From: Stereocaulon alpinum
Lineage: Eukaryota; Ascomycota; Lecanoromycetes; Lecanorales; Stereocaulaceae
Direction: 5' to 3'
NCBI GenBank assembly: GCA_018257865.1
Contig: JAEUBA010000214.1
Location: 1 to 23,432, forward strand
Length of the DNA stretch: 23,432 bases
Under the pieces are notes generated by a model. The model was not told the origin of the DNA and ran no database searches. It saw only the letters and a program-made list of their open reading frames with translations. The first letter of the stretch is position 1, and every line of letters starts with the position of its first letter. This document shows, piece by piece, positions 1 to 10,900 of the stretch. Both the position numbers and the translations under genes were made by a program.

Positions 1-2038
1 TAGGTCCTAATCTATAGCGGCGGTAATTATAAATATAGCCTTATAGCTTATAGGTTTAACTACTAAGGCGAAAGTCTTATTATAATTAAGGCCTTCTTAT
101 TATTTAAAACCTTAAATAACCTAATATACCTTATAGTATATAATTTCCCCTTTAGGGCTATACTTTAAGGTATAGACCTATCTACCCCTAAAAACTTTCC
201 GGCTATCTAAGGATAATATTAGTATCTAAGTATTATTAGTTATAAGGGAGTTAAATTCGTTATTTATAGTAAGCTCCTATTATATTTTATATATATTATT
301 AGCTATTACTTTAGCGTAGGTTTTAGGTTTATAGGGTTCTACTAAATTCGCCTAAGCTAGTAGAGAGATCGCTAAATACCTATAGAGGGGATCCGGTAAG
401 AGGTTCTATATATTAGGGATATCAAGCTTAGGGTATATTACTAGGACTTAAGTTATCTCTTACTCTTCTATAGTACCTATTATTATTAGTAATACTAGCT
501 ATAATAGGGCTAGAGAGCCTAATATTAATAGTAAACTTAGGCCTAAAGAAGGAGAATATAATATTTCTTTAGAAGTTAGGGGTAAAGGAGGTAATTCTTC
601 CCTTAAAGGAGGTAATTCTCTTAAGGATTCTTAGTTAGGTAATTATACTAAGGATATATTAAAGTTAAAGTTAATAGAATTCTAATTCCTATTATATACC
701 TCCCCTAAAGCGGAGGTCTATTAGTATTTAGCTAGGGGTTCTTTACCCCTATAGAAGCGGGGCTATTTCTCCTATATATAGATATCGACGGCGCGGATAA
801 TAGCGCGCTATTTTAGTAATTATAGGCGAAAGATATAACTATCCCTTTTATATCCTAAGAGGAAATAGGGGTCGCTTTTATCTATAAATTTCTTTTAGAG
901 ACGGTTTCGCGCTTATATTTTAGAGCTAAGGGTTCTTAGGTACCTAAGATAGGGCTTATACTTATAGAAGGCCTTATATAGGGTCTTTCTAAGCTTTATA
1001 ACTAAGCTCCGGACGGTAAGGTAATTAGCCGTTTTTATAATTTTAGGCTAAAAAGACTTATCGAGTTTAGAGCCTAATAGTAGAGGGTAAGTATATCTAA
1101 TAAGGATCTACCTAAAATATTTAGTAGTCCTATTTTATTCTAGGTTTCTAAGTACTATAGGCTTATAGATAATCCCTTTAAGGCTAAGGTATTCTTAAAA
1201 GGTTCCTTTAATATATTCGCCCCTATTATCTATATATAGGCGTTAGATTAGGCGCCCTACTCGCTTATACTTATACTAGAACCGTTAGAATAGATCGCTA
1301 AGCTCTGATTTATATTTTATATAGTAGACTTTAGAGTAGTAGGTGAAGTTATCTTTAAAGGTAATTACCTATTTACTACTATTAAAGCTAATAGGCTTAA
1401 TAGGTCTTATAATATTATTATAAATAAATTCTATTAGGCGTATTCTAAGTTTAATAAAGTCCTTATATAAGGTAGACTAATAGTAGCCTAGAATATAGTA
1501 TTTATAGGTTAATTTATCTAAGAATTTCTTTAAGAAGTCTACTCTAGTAGCTATATTAGGTAGCTAATCTATGTTTTATTAACCTATATAACTTATATAG
1601 GCGTACTAGAGCTAGCGGATAGCGTCTAGAGGTACGCTATATATATTTAATATAAGTTATTACCCCTAGGGAAGTTCTAATATATAGAGGCTAAATTATT
1701 ATTTAGTAATTATCTTACTAAGCTTAGGGTATAAGATTATATAGCTATTTTTAGCGAATTCGATATAGATTCTAATATCTATTAGCTAGGAGCCTAAGAG
1801 GAGGTTTACCCCTAGCTTAGGTATATAGAGGATATTATATAATAGTATATTCTTCCCTAAGTATAGGATCTTTACCGTCCTATACTTAGTAAGCTTAAGC
1901 TATACCCTACTAATTCTAGTAATTAGAGTACTAATAGTAGGCTTAAAGGTTATAAAGTTAGAGCGCTAGTAGAATAAGTACTATGTATATCCTATATTAA
2001 TAATAGTTAGGCCTAATAGATTAACTTCTAGCGTTATT
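1..2038 (-). pseudogene. Copia copy 1 pol: pre-integrase, integrase and RT N-terminus
   Basis: Minus-strand remnant of a Copia polyprotein. Around 1780-1845 it reads like the region before integrase (leucine-rich 'GVNLL..S.LID.R'). Near 1203-1236 the integrase motif 'DNRGEYIKGTF' is visible, followed by 'LGRSLLDI' (about 1099-1125) and 'PKIIKTANYLTVRS' (about 1020-1060). The family-typical segment 'FLLGYKRDSYIFRL' lies at about 820-870. After a poorly conserved linker (about 340-760), 'FRGRQVYTLKYSPKGEI' at about 130-210 is the start of Copia reverse transcriptase. The window ends before the RT active site. All domains are on one strand in the expected order. Stops are scattered throughout. 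At the expected protease active site (about 1957-1985) I read 'LFY' rather than D-S/T-G. Confidence 0.85.
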
Positions 2039-2051
2039 ACCGCTATATATC
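2039..2051. repeat. 13-bp target-site duplication, left copy (LINE1)
   Basis: The 13-mer ACCGCTATATATC is repeated exactly at 3297-3309, on the far side of the LINE. Copia copies 3 and 4 have this site once and uninterrupted. Confidence 0.9.
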
Positions 2052-3250
2052 GCCGCTCCGATATGGTATACCCCCACCGGGGGGCGGGGAGCCGTGGAAA
2101 AGCACGTTAAGACGCTCGCGATAATACAGAACGACTGCCTACGGACAGTGCTCGGAGTATATAAGGTAACACCGGTCTAGGTCCTAGAAGCGGAAGCAGT
2201 TATTATACCTATCTAAACCTATCTAGACGCCCTAGTTATAAGATACTAAGTACTAAGGGGAGTATACCCCTTAATAATCGAAGGCAACCGCTTAATCTAT
2301 AGGAGACTGCGGGGAAGGAGAGGAAGGGCGCGCCTAATACGCCTAACCCTATTACTAGAAAAGGAAGAATAGGCCCTGTAGGAGCTTAAGGTAAAGAATT
2401 AGGATTAAGCGGTAACAGTAATAAGGAGGAAGGTATATTAGTATAACCTAAAAACGGATGTTGAGGAGTATTAAGACGTAGGCGTCCTAGCTAAGAAGAT
2501 ATAAGGCTAGGTAATAGCGAAGTAGATTAAGTAGTAGGAGGTATATAAGGATACTATCCCTAAGCACTCTTATATACCTATATAGAATAAACCGTTATTC
2601 GGAGAAAGGTATAACTACTACCTAAAGCTTAGAAAGGTAGAAAGCTCGATAGTAGTCTAACTCCGAAGTAGGAAGAATAGGTTTAACTACTTCCTTTATA
2701 AGGCGAGGGTGCTAGGGGTCTATAGTACCTGCTATAGTTATAGATAGAGGAATTAGGATATAAAGTATATTCTCCTATACTACTTAGAGCTTAGCGACAC
2801 TTAAAGGGAGCTTATTAAAGAGGTAGAGACTTATAATATTAGGACTATACTAGCTGAGGTTACTAGTATAAGAGCGGCTGTAAGATAGCTGGTTAGGTTA
2901 GGATTCCTAATATAGTATTAACTTACTAGGGAATAGCTCTCCTAGTCTAAACTCCCTATTAGAGTAGAACTAGTAATAAAAACCCTAAAGATAAAGAAGC
3001 CTAAGCGTAAGTAGAAGCTAAAGGCGGCGGAGCTACCGGAGTATTATAGGGCCTATTAGGGTAACGGAGATTATTATTACTAGTGTTATAGAGCCTAGCG
3101 GCGAGGTTAGATAGGCGGAGTAGAACGATAAGTAAGCTAATAAGCGAAAGTTTTTAGCTAGAAGGGGCGACTCTAGAAAGGTTTCTTTCGCGTCTAGAGG
3201 GCCTTTAACCCCCCTAGATTTCCTAATAATATAAGAGAACACCCTTATTA
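2052..3250 (+). pseudogene. LINE1 ORF C-terminal remnant (post-RT region)
   Basis: Plus-strand remnant of the LINE protein C-terminus. It starts in the 'IWYTPTG' segment that precedes the NDCLR block and continues through 'VLEAEA' (about 2185-2205). Around 2310-2345 is an arginine-rich stretch, and at about 2990-3030 a basic tail (KKPKRK). Stops fall at positions explained by CAA/CAG or TGG to TAA/TAG change. I see no RNase H or zinc-knuckle motif in the tail. No function remains. Confidence 0.75.
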
Positions 3251-3296
3251 GTATATATAGATACTAGAATAGGCGTATAAATCAATCAATCAATCA
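2052..3296 (+). mobile_element. 5'-truncated LINE (non-LTR retrotransposon), copy 1
   Basis: A 1.25-kb 3' fragment of a LINE inserted in Copia copy 1. Near its 5' end an unmutated stretch at 2124-2174 reads IQNDCLRTVLGVYKVTP, the conserved block after the RT domain of fungal (Tad1-like) LINE proteins; the RT palm itself is missing. It ends in an (AATC)n tail at about 3279-3296 and is flanked by a perfect 13-bp target-site duplication. These are the marks of target-primed reverse transcription with 5' truncation. It aligns with the 3' two thirds of the LINE at 15202-17126. RIP is lighter here than in the surrounding Copia, particularly in the first 130 bases. The reading frame downstream is broken by TAA/TAG stops. 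Confidence 0.92.
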
Positions 3297-3309
3297 ACCG
3301 CTATATATC
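3297..3309. repeat. 13-bp target-site duplication, right copy (LINE1)
   Basis: ACCGCTATATATC, identical to 2039-2051, immediately after the (AATC)n tail. Copia sequence resumes without loss, as shown by the uninterrupted alleles near 17320-17345 and, in reverse, near 22850-22880. Confidence 0.9.
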
Positions 3310-4440
3310 TAATATTAATTATAGGGACCCTATTTATACTAGTACCTTAAATATTAAAGTTATTATTAGTAGTAAGGGTCCTAAATATTAGCCCTTTAAT
3401 AAAGCTATTATTATATTTAAACTTCTATTTCTTAGACCTTTTATCCTTAGACTTAAACTTTTTAGGTTTTATTTCGGGGTAAAACTGCTAGTACTTTATA
3501 ATTAGATAAGTATCCTTTCGCTTAAACTTCTTATAGTAAGGGTAGTATTCCTAAAGCTTATTATTCTTAGAGTTATAGTCTTTAGTAGACTTCCTACCTA
3601 TAAATATCGCTAGTCCGGAGTAGTTATATTACGCTCGGATTCGTTATTCTTTATTAGTAGTAGCTAGGGAGACCTTATTAAAGTTAACTTTATTAGCGCT
3701 AAATAGGGCGTAGCTTTAAATATAAGCTATTTTAAAGGTATTATAAGCTTTACTAAGTCCTAAAAAATAGAGGTAAATTAGGTATAGTTTTAGTAGGGCT
3801 ACTTTAGCGTTAAGCTCCTTAAGTTTAGTATTAACCTCTTAGAACTTTTAGGTATATTTAGCGATATCCTTAGAGGATTCTAAAGAGGTTAAATAAAGGT
3901 ATTATACTAATTTAATATAGATACTAGTCCCTTTAGGCTTAAAGTTTAAGGAGACTTTAGTTAGAATCTTATCTACTATAGTAAGGTTCTTTATAATTTT
4001 TTAGGTATTAAACCTAAGTTAGTTATAAATTATAGTATAGGCTTTTACTTAGGTTTTAGTAGTAAAAGGCTTTAAGTTATTAAGTATAAGTTAATTATCT
4101 ATCTCCTTAACCTACTAGGAGTACCTAAAGTTAGACTTTAAGACGGAGATAGAGGTAAGTAGGAAGCTCCTACTACTACTATAAGATTCTTTAGCTACTA
4201 TAATACTACTACTACTATAAGATTCTTTAGCTACTATAATACCGCTACTACTATAAGACTCTTTAGCTACTATAATATAGGTATTTATATTTTAGAAGAG
4301 AGTTATAGGCTTTAGAGGTCTTTAAGTTAGCTAAGTCTTTTAGGGATAAGCGGTAGTAGTAGTTATTTCTTTATACTATTATTTCGCTAGGGGACCTAAG
4401 GGAGCCTAAGATAGTATATATTTAACTTAAAGGCTAAAGA
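3310..4440 (-). pseudogene. Copia copy 1 gag remnant
   Basis: Minus-strand gag, read right to left. A serine-rich 12-codon tandem repeat lies near the N-terminus (4170-4277), followed by a UBN2/Copia-type gag body (about 3620-4130, e.g. 'KVSLNFKPKGTSIYIKLV' and 'YLYLTSLESSKDIAKY'). A cysteine-knuckle-like basic segment lies at about 3430-3600: tyrosine codons sit where cysteines are expected (TGY to TAY by RIP), and a lysine-rich tail follows. Equivalent segments are in copy 2 (5471-6340), copy 3 (17345-19380) and copy 4 (21780-22850). The frame is broken by TAA/TAG stops. Confidence 0.75.
4170..4277 (-). repeat. 36-bp tandem repeat in Copia gag (3 units, copy 1)
   Basis: Three contiguous 36-bp units at 4170-4205, 4206-4241 and 4242-4277. 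On the gag strand each is 12 codons of the type I-I-V-A-K-E-S-Y-S-S-S-S, so unit gain or loss keeps the frame. Copy number varies between elements: three in copy 2, about two in copy 4, one in copy 3. Confidence 0.9.
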
Positions 4441-5470
4441 TATTAGAATTACTAGGAGGTTCTAGGGTCGATTTACTAGCTTTAGAATTAGAGTTATAAG
4501 GAGATAGTAACTATTTTAGGGGTATATAATTAATATTAATATAGTTAAGAGGTAACTTATTAAATTAGATTAGGTCCTAAAGAAGGTACCGGAAGTACTT
4601 ATATTTAGAGTAGTAGTATACCTAAGTAATAATATTTATATACTAGATAGGGTTTAGATTAGTAGTAGATAGTATTAAGTTAGAAGATAAAGAAGATAAT
4701 AGATTTCTAACTATACTAATAGCGGATATCTTATAGATATCTCCTAAGGATTTCGACCTTAGTATTCTAGTAGCTAGGGTAATACTAGCCTCTAACTTAT
4801 TAGGAAAGGTAGCGGGGGATACTAGCCTTTAATAATAGCTAAGGATACTAGCCTTTAGGAAGAAATTAAGGGGTTAGGACTTAGCCCCCCTAATAATTAA
4901 TAATTAATCGCTTTCTAGCGTCTAAAAAGTCTTATTTTTAATATTAAATTCGATAATTCTACTTATATAGGTTAGTATTCTTACTATAGAAGCTAGATAT
5001 TACTTTTAGGGGCTTAGCTTCGGAGTTTATAGATACCTACTAAAGTACGCTAGAAGGGATTACTTAGTAGCACTTATTAGCGTACTTTTTAATAGTAATA
5101 ACCTTAAAAAGAATAGAATAGCTAGGAGTTCTTAGCCTCTTCTTTTTAGTCGATTATTATCGCTGTAAGTTAATCTCGCAGTACGAAGATTAAAGAGTTA
5201 TTACCTTAGACTAAGTATTAGAGGTTTAGTATATATATACGTAGCTTACGTTAGGGAGGATTTAGTAACTATTTAAGAGGAATATAATTCTAGAAGAAGA
5301 GCTATTCTAGCGATACCTAGCGTATTAGGCTTATAACCTATTAAAATATAATAGGTAGAATACTTAATTATCTAGCTAAGTGCGACTGTACGAGATATAT
5401 ATAAGGGTTAGGGCTAAGCCTTAGTTATTAATAACTAAGCCTTAGGATATCGAATACCCGAATTTCAATA
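4441..5470 (-). other. Copia copy 1 5' LTR and leader region
   Basis: One kilobase between the gag start and the element terminus. The 5' LTR must lie here, but its inner boundary cannot be fixed because no 3' LTR of this family is in the window. Visible landmarks are the terminus at 5470, a perfect 20-bp palindrome at 5420-5439, AT-rich TATA-like sequence around 5230-5240 and a 26-bp unit present once plus a partial at about 4805-4860. I see no coding region. Confidence 0.6.
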
Positions 5471-6343
5471 TTCCTAAGGCTTATTATTCCTAGAGTTATA
5501 GTCTTTAGTAGACTTCCTACCCGCAAATATTACTAGTCCGGAGTACTTATATTACGCTCGGATTCGTTATTCTTTATTAGCGGCAGCTAGGGAGACCTTA
5601 TTAAAGTTAACTTTATTAGCGCCGAATAGGGCGTAGCTTTAAATATAAGCTATTTTAAAGGTATTATAAGCTTTACTAAGTCCTAAAAGATAGAGGTAAA
5701 TTAGGTATAGTTTTAGTAGGGCTACTTTAGTATTAAGCTCCTTAAGTTTAGTATTAACCTCTTAGAACTTCTAAGTATATTCGGCGATATCCTTAGAGGA
5801 TTCTAAAGAGGTTAAATAAAGGTATTATACTAATTCGATATAAATACTAGTCCCTTTAGGCTTAAAGTTTAAGGAGACTTTAGTTAGAATCTTATCCGCT
5901 ATAGTAAGGTTCTTTATAATTTTCTAGGCGTTAAACTTAAGTTAGTTATAAATTATAGTATAGGCTTTTACTTAGGTTTTAGTAGTAAAAGGCTTTAAGT
6001 TATTAAGTATAAGCTAATTATTTATCTCCTTAACCTACTAAGAGTACCTAAAGTTAGACTCTAAGATAGAGATAGAGGTAAGTAGGAAGCTCCTACTACT
6101 ACTATAAGATTCTTTAGCTACTATAATACTACTACTACTATAAGATTCTTTAGCTACTATAATACTACTACTACTACGAAACTCTTCAGCTGCTATAATA
6201 TAGGTATTTATATTTTAGAAGAGAGTTATAGGCTTTAGAGGTCTTTAAGTTAGCTAAGTCTTTTAGGGACGAGCGGTAGTAGTAGTCGTTTCCTTATACT
6301 ATTATTTCGCTTAGGGACCTAAGGGAGCCTAAGATAGTATATA
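5471..6343 (-). pseudogene. Copia copy 2 gag remnant
   Basis: Closely matches copy 1 at 3545-4415 and is read on the minus strand. It keeps the UBN2-type gag body and the 36-bp serine-rich repeats. Some unmutated CpA/TpG remain: the third repeat unit reads A-A-E-E-F-R-S-S-S where the other units read V-A-K-E-S-Y. This gives a glimpse of the pre-RIP protein. Truncated at the left by Copia copy 1 and split at the right by the Gypsy element. Confidence 0.75.
6093..6200 (-). repeat. 36-bp tandem repeat in Copia gag (3 units, copy 2)
   Basis: Units at 6093-6128, 6129-6164 and 6165-6200, the same repeat as 4170-4277. The third unit retains CAGCTGC, which is mutated in all other units. Confidence 0.88.
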
Positions 6344-6348
6344 TTTAG
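6344..6348. repeat. 5-bp target-site duplication TTTAG, left (Gypsy)
   Basis: TTTAG abuts the left LTR and recurs at 13092-13096 after the right LTR. Copia copy 1 has the uninterrupted site once at about 4410-4440. Confidence 0.88.
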
Positions 6349-6597
6349 TATTAACCCTTAAGCGTGTGCGCGTTATAGCCACGCTAACGTAATAATATTA
6401 ATTAGGGTTTAGGGGCTTAGTAATAGTATTACTACTTAGGACTCCCCCGTATTTTAGAGATCTTTAGAAATTAGTTCTACTACTACTCTACTACTAAGTA
6501 ATATAATTATGTCTATTGCTTAATACCTAAATCTAGTAACTTTACGTCTCTTATACCTTAGTACGCTAGCTTAGAGCCGGCGTCGCTAGCCTTTATA
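6349..6597 (+). repeat. Gypsy 5' LTR (249 bp)
   Basis: Begins TATTAACCCTTAA and ends GCCTTTATA; both ends are the expected TG...CA after RIP. Same length as the 3' LTR, with only scattered, mostly RIP-type differences; for example, it keeps GTGTGCGCG where the 3' LTR has an AT-rich stretch. Confidence 0.92.
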
Positions 6598-6656
6598 GTT
6601 CTAATTTCTCTACCTTTTTAAGGGAGAGGCCCGGAGTTACTGTAATATTAGGTCGG

Positions 6657-7904
6657 ATATACGGTTATACTACTATAACTATTACTAACGCTAAAGAACC
6701 TAATAATATTAATAATAATAACGATCCTATAGAGAGCTATAGGACCGACGGAGAGTCTTAGCTAGATACCTCTAATTTAGACGACGCTGATCTTAAGTAA
6801 TACTTATAAGAAGCCTAAGCGACGAATCGCCGCCTAAAGTAACTACGCGAATTATTAGTATTAGAAGCTGAAAACGATATAATTTAATACCCTAGGTTAT
6901 AGAGTACTATTAGAATACCTATAGAGACGGTTTAAGAGGAGGAATAATATCCTACTACCGCTATATTAGTATAATTAGTTGATATTACTAGCTAAAGGAT
7001 TCCTTTACGTCTCGTAACGCCTGCCTTTAGTACGCCTATAAACCTACCTATTAGACTCTAAAGACCCCTAGTGCTAAAAAGCTTTCGGCCTAAGAATATA
7101 CGACCCTATAAGGGAATTAGTAAGGGTAAATACCTACGCTAGTTTACTAACTTAGAAAAGAAGTTTCTTAAGAGTCCGGAGTACTTTACTACTAAACTAT
7201 CTAAGATAGTCTACTATATAGATACCCTAGAAGATAACCTAAATTCTTAGTAGAATACCTACCTAAAGGACTATAGATAGGATAATATAATATTCGAATT
7301 CTTTAAGTAATTCCTATATAATTTAGTTATAGATCCTATTAACCGCTATCTTTTCGCTTACGAAAGGTTTAAGGAGGTAAAGTAACGTTCTAACTAAAAA
7401 GTTACTATATTTAAGGTCTACTTAGAGGAGTTAGAAGCTAACCTACCGCCTATAGTCTTAGAGCTTAAAGCTAACCTCTTCCTAGCTAAGCTAAGACTGG
7501 AGCTGAAGAATAAAATCTTAAGTATAGGTAAGGTATCTAATAATAGGGACGATATTATTACCTAAGCTATTATATAAGAGAATATTATAGGGCGTAAGTA
7601 TTGTAGAGGCGGCGGCTTAAGTACTTATAGGAAATTATTTAACTATAGGGCCTCTAAGTTATAAGGGAGCTACCTATTAGAATAATAGATTTCTAAGCCT
7701 AATAGGCTAGGCCTAAGGGTTAATAGCTTATAGTTGGTATAATATAAATCTTATTTAAGGAGTCTAAAGCGGAAGATTAATTTAGATTTAGTAACTAAGC
7801 TTATCTACTATTATTACGGGAAGCTAGGCTATATAAGCCTAAATTATCCTAATCGCGATAAGCCTATAACTTATACTAGTATTAGTATAGTATTAGTAAA
7901 AAAT
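6657..7904 (+). pseudogene. Gypsy gag with CCHC zinc knuckle
   Basis: The frame runs from ATA at 6657 (probably ATG before RIP) to the slippery site at 7898-7904. The N-terminus is rich in Asn/Asp; near 6690 it reads NAKEPNNINNNNDP. The middle (about 7150-7600) matches a retrotransposon capsid in tone. The zinc knuckle is at 7806-7847, with exact C-X2-C-X4-H-X4-C spacing, but all three Cys and the His are now Tyr codons, as expected from TGY and CAY to TAY. The frame is phase 0 (first base divisible by 3), whereas pol is one base back. The true start is uncertain because RIP converts ATG to ATA. Confidence 0.85.
7898..7904 (+). promoter_or_regulatory. Candidate -1 ribosomal slippery heptamer between gag and pol
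   Basis: A AAA AAT sits in the gag frame as X XXY YYZ, and slipping by -1 moves translation exactly into the pol frame. The T at 7904 precedes A, so the ancestral heptamer may have been A AAA AAC, a canonical strong -1 site. This is inferred from position and phase only; no downstream pseudoknot was worked out. Confidence 0.55.
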
Positions 7905-10900
7905 AATTAGCCCCTATAACCGCCTTAGAAGCAGGGGAAGAAACTTAAAAAGTAGAGGTAAGTCCTTCTATCCTAACTAAGGGTTAGATAATATTTAATA
8001 CTAGCTTATAGTAGGTTACTACTTTACTAGATACCGGATTATAGCTTAATTTAATCTTTTAGAAGTTTATAGTTTAATAGGACCTACTACCTTCTACTGC
8101 TAACTTACTACTACTAGAAGCTCTAAGTAGCTTTAGTATATACGTCTATAATACCTATTAATTTAAGTATATACTTATTAATAGCTGGGGCTACGGTAAG
8201 GAGTATAGTATACTTTTCTATATTATTAATCTTAAGGGTCCTAATATTATAGTTAGTATACTAAGGTTAAAGTAAATAAAGATTTTGCTCGATCCTTTAG
8301 CGGAGTAGTAGCGGTTTAAGGTTAATACTAAAAAGTTTTAGGTTAATAAGCCTACTATCTTTAGCTATTACCTTAAGAAGGAGCTTAAAGTTTATATAAT
8401 TATATACGCTACTATAGCGACTAATTACTTAGATAGAGGAAGCTTAGAATAGATTCTAAAGGAACTGTTAGAGTTCTCTAATATCTTCTTAAATAAGAAA
8501 GCTAGAACCTTACCCTTATTAAAGGAAGGCGACTATATAATTAATATTAAGGATAGTAAGGAGCCGCTTTATAGGCCTCTCTATAATCTATCTTAATCTA
8601 AGCTAGCGGAGCTGCGGCGCTATCTTAATAATACGCTTATAAAAGGCTAGATACGCTGTTTAGTTTCTTTAGCTAAAGTACCTATCCTCTTTATACTAAA
8701 GAAGGATAGTAGGCTACGTCTTTATATTAATTATCGAGGGTTAAATATAGTAACTATTAAAAATTAATATCTATTACCTCTAATTACTAAGATATTAGAC
8801 CGCCTATACGGAGCTAAAAAGTTTATTAAGTTAGACTTAAAGGATACCTATTATAGGATCTAAATTAAAGAAGGTAATAAGTAGAAGACTGCGTTCCGCA
8901 CCCGCTATAGCTACTTTAAATACTTAGTTATACCTTTTAGGCTCGCTAACGCCCTAGCGACGTTTTAAGCGTATATTAATAGGGCTCTTATAGGGCTTAT
9001 TAATATTTTATATATTATCTATCTTAATAATATCTTAATTTATAGCGCGAACCTAGCGGACTACTAGCGATATATTTAGTAAGTACTAGAATAATTATAT
9101 TAGTTCTCGCTTTTCGCTAACCTAAAGAAGTGTTAGTTTAGTACTAAACGGGTTGAATTTCTTAGATTTATTATATCTACCGATAGCGTAGTAATAGATT
9201 AGGAACGCGTAGTGATAATTAGGGAATAGCCTAAGCTAGAGACCTTTTAAGATATATAAGTCTTCTTAGGCTTTATAAATTTCTACTAGTAGTTTATTTA
9301 TAATTACGCTACTATTACTGCGCCTCTAACTAACTTACTTAAAGGTAGTAAAGACGGGAAAAAGGTAGGTTAACTTTAGTAGAATAATAGTACTAAAGGT
9401 ACTTTTTAAAAGCTTTAGGATATCTTTTCTAGTACGCCGTTTCTCCGCTACTTTAACCTAGAAGTAAAGTTACGTATAGAAACTAACGCCTCTAACTTTA
9501 CTATTATAGTAGTACTTACACAGCTAGATAATAATAGCTACTAGTACCTAATTACCTTTTAGTCCTAGAAGATAATTCCTATAGAGTAGAATTATAAGGT
9601 TTATAACTAAGAATTGCTCGCTATAGTAGCGGTAATAAAATAGTAGCGGTACTACCTAGAAGGTAGCCCGTTTATTATTAAGGTTCTTACTAATTATAAT
9701 AATCTTAAGGGCTTTATAAAGTAGAAGTAATTAAATTCTTAGTAAGCTAGATAGGCGCTAAAGCTCGCTACTTTTAATTTCGAAATTACTTATTATACTA
9801 GAAAAACGAATCCTGCGGATCCGCTATCGTAACGCCCTAATTATAAAGGAAGTTCCCCGCTGAATACTAAGTTATTACTAATATTACAGAATAAACTCGC
9901 ACTTTAGGGTAGAGATAAGGAAGGTAAAGAAATTATTATAGCGATATCGCCGGCGTTTTAAATTATAGGCCTCTAAGTTATTATTCCTTAAAAGGATATA
10001 AGAGGTATTATTAAGTTAGCTTATAAAGATCCTTAATATTTAATTAAGACTTTAATTCGAGACTTATAGGCTGCTAATAATTAGACGAAATCCTTTTTTA
10101 TAAATAAGGGTACGCCGTCGCAGCGCTATCTCCGAAGTAAGGTATAAGCTTTAGACCTAGAAGGTTTATTAAGAAATAATAACCGCCTATATATCCTTAG
10201 AGACGAAGCCTTAAGGGAAGAACTTATTAGCAAATACTATAATAATCCCCTAGCAGGGCACTTTAGCGCTAAAAAGACGTATAAGTTACTTACCTATAAA
10301 TACTTTTAGCACAGGAGTTCTAAGTAGGTTAATAAGTATATTAAGACTTATAATATCTGCTAAAGAACTAAGGCTCCCCGCTATCGCCCTTATAGTAAAC
10401 TAAGTTCGCTTCCTATTACTAATAAGCTATAGAAGGAGCTCTTAATAGACTTTATTATAGGTCTACCCTTAAGTAAATATAAGAATATAGTCTATAACGC
10501 TATTCTAGTAATTATTAATTAATTTACGAAGATAGTAAGGTATATACTTACTACTACTATAATCAACGCTGCTGAGCTGGCGGATATTTTTTATACTAAG
10601 GTAGTATACTATTATAGTATACCTAATAGTATTATTAGCGATAGAGGTTTAGTATTTACTAGCGCCTTCTAGTCAGCTATTTATTTTTACTCTAAGATTA
10701 AGCGCCGCCTAAGTACCGCCTTTTATCCTTAAACTAATAGTTAGACGGAATACTAGAATTAGGTGCTGGAGCACTACTTACGTATCTTTACTAACGATAA
10801 GTAAACTACTTAGGCGAAACAGCTACTAATAGCAGAATTCGTATATATAAATAGTCTTTATTCCTCTATTAGAACGATACTATTCTACTTAATATATAGA

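Larger units (their letters stand above)
1..5470 (-). mobile_element. Ty1/Copia retrotransposon, copy 1 (3' end off window, RIP-degraded)
   Basis: Read on the minus strand, the order from 5470 leftwards is 5' terminus, leader, gag, protease/pre-integrase region, integrase and the start of reverse transcriptase, which is the Ty1/Copia order (integrase before RT). The 5' terminus is at 5470, reading TATTGAAATTCGGG, and matches the termini of copies 2 (14193) and 4 (20741); copy 2 still has the TG form. The 3' LTR lies beyond base 1. A LINE interrupts it at 2052-3296. CpA/TpG is nearly absent and stops are TAA/TAG. Directly right of 5470 the sequence enters the gag of Copia copy 2, so copy 1 was inserted into copy 2. 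The element is dead as a coding unit. Confidence 0.9.

Noticed and set aside
3033..3242. 69-codon open frame on the minus strand
   Set aside because: It lies antisense to the LINE1 3' region, has no recognisable domain or regulatory context, and TAA/TAG-rich RIP sequence leaves chance open frames on the other strand.
6598..6656. tRNA primer-binding site after the Gypsy 5' LTR
   Set aside because: No clear complement to a tRNA 3' end (no TGG start) is visible; RIP or a different priming mode could explain it.
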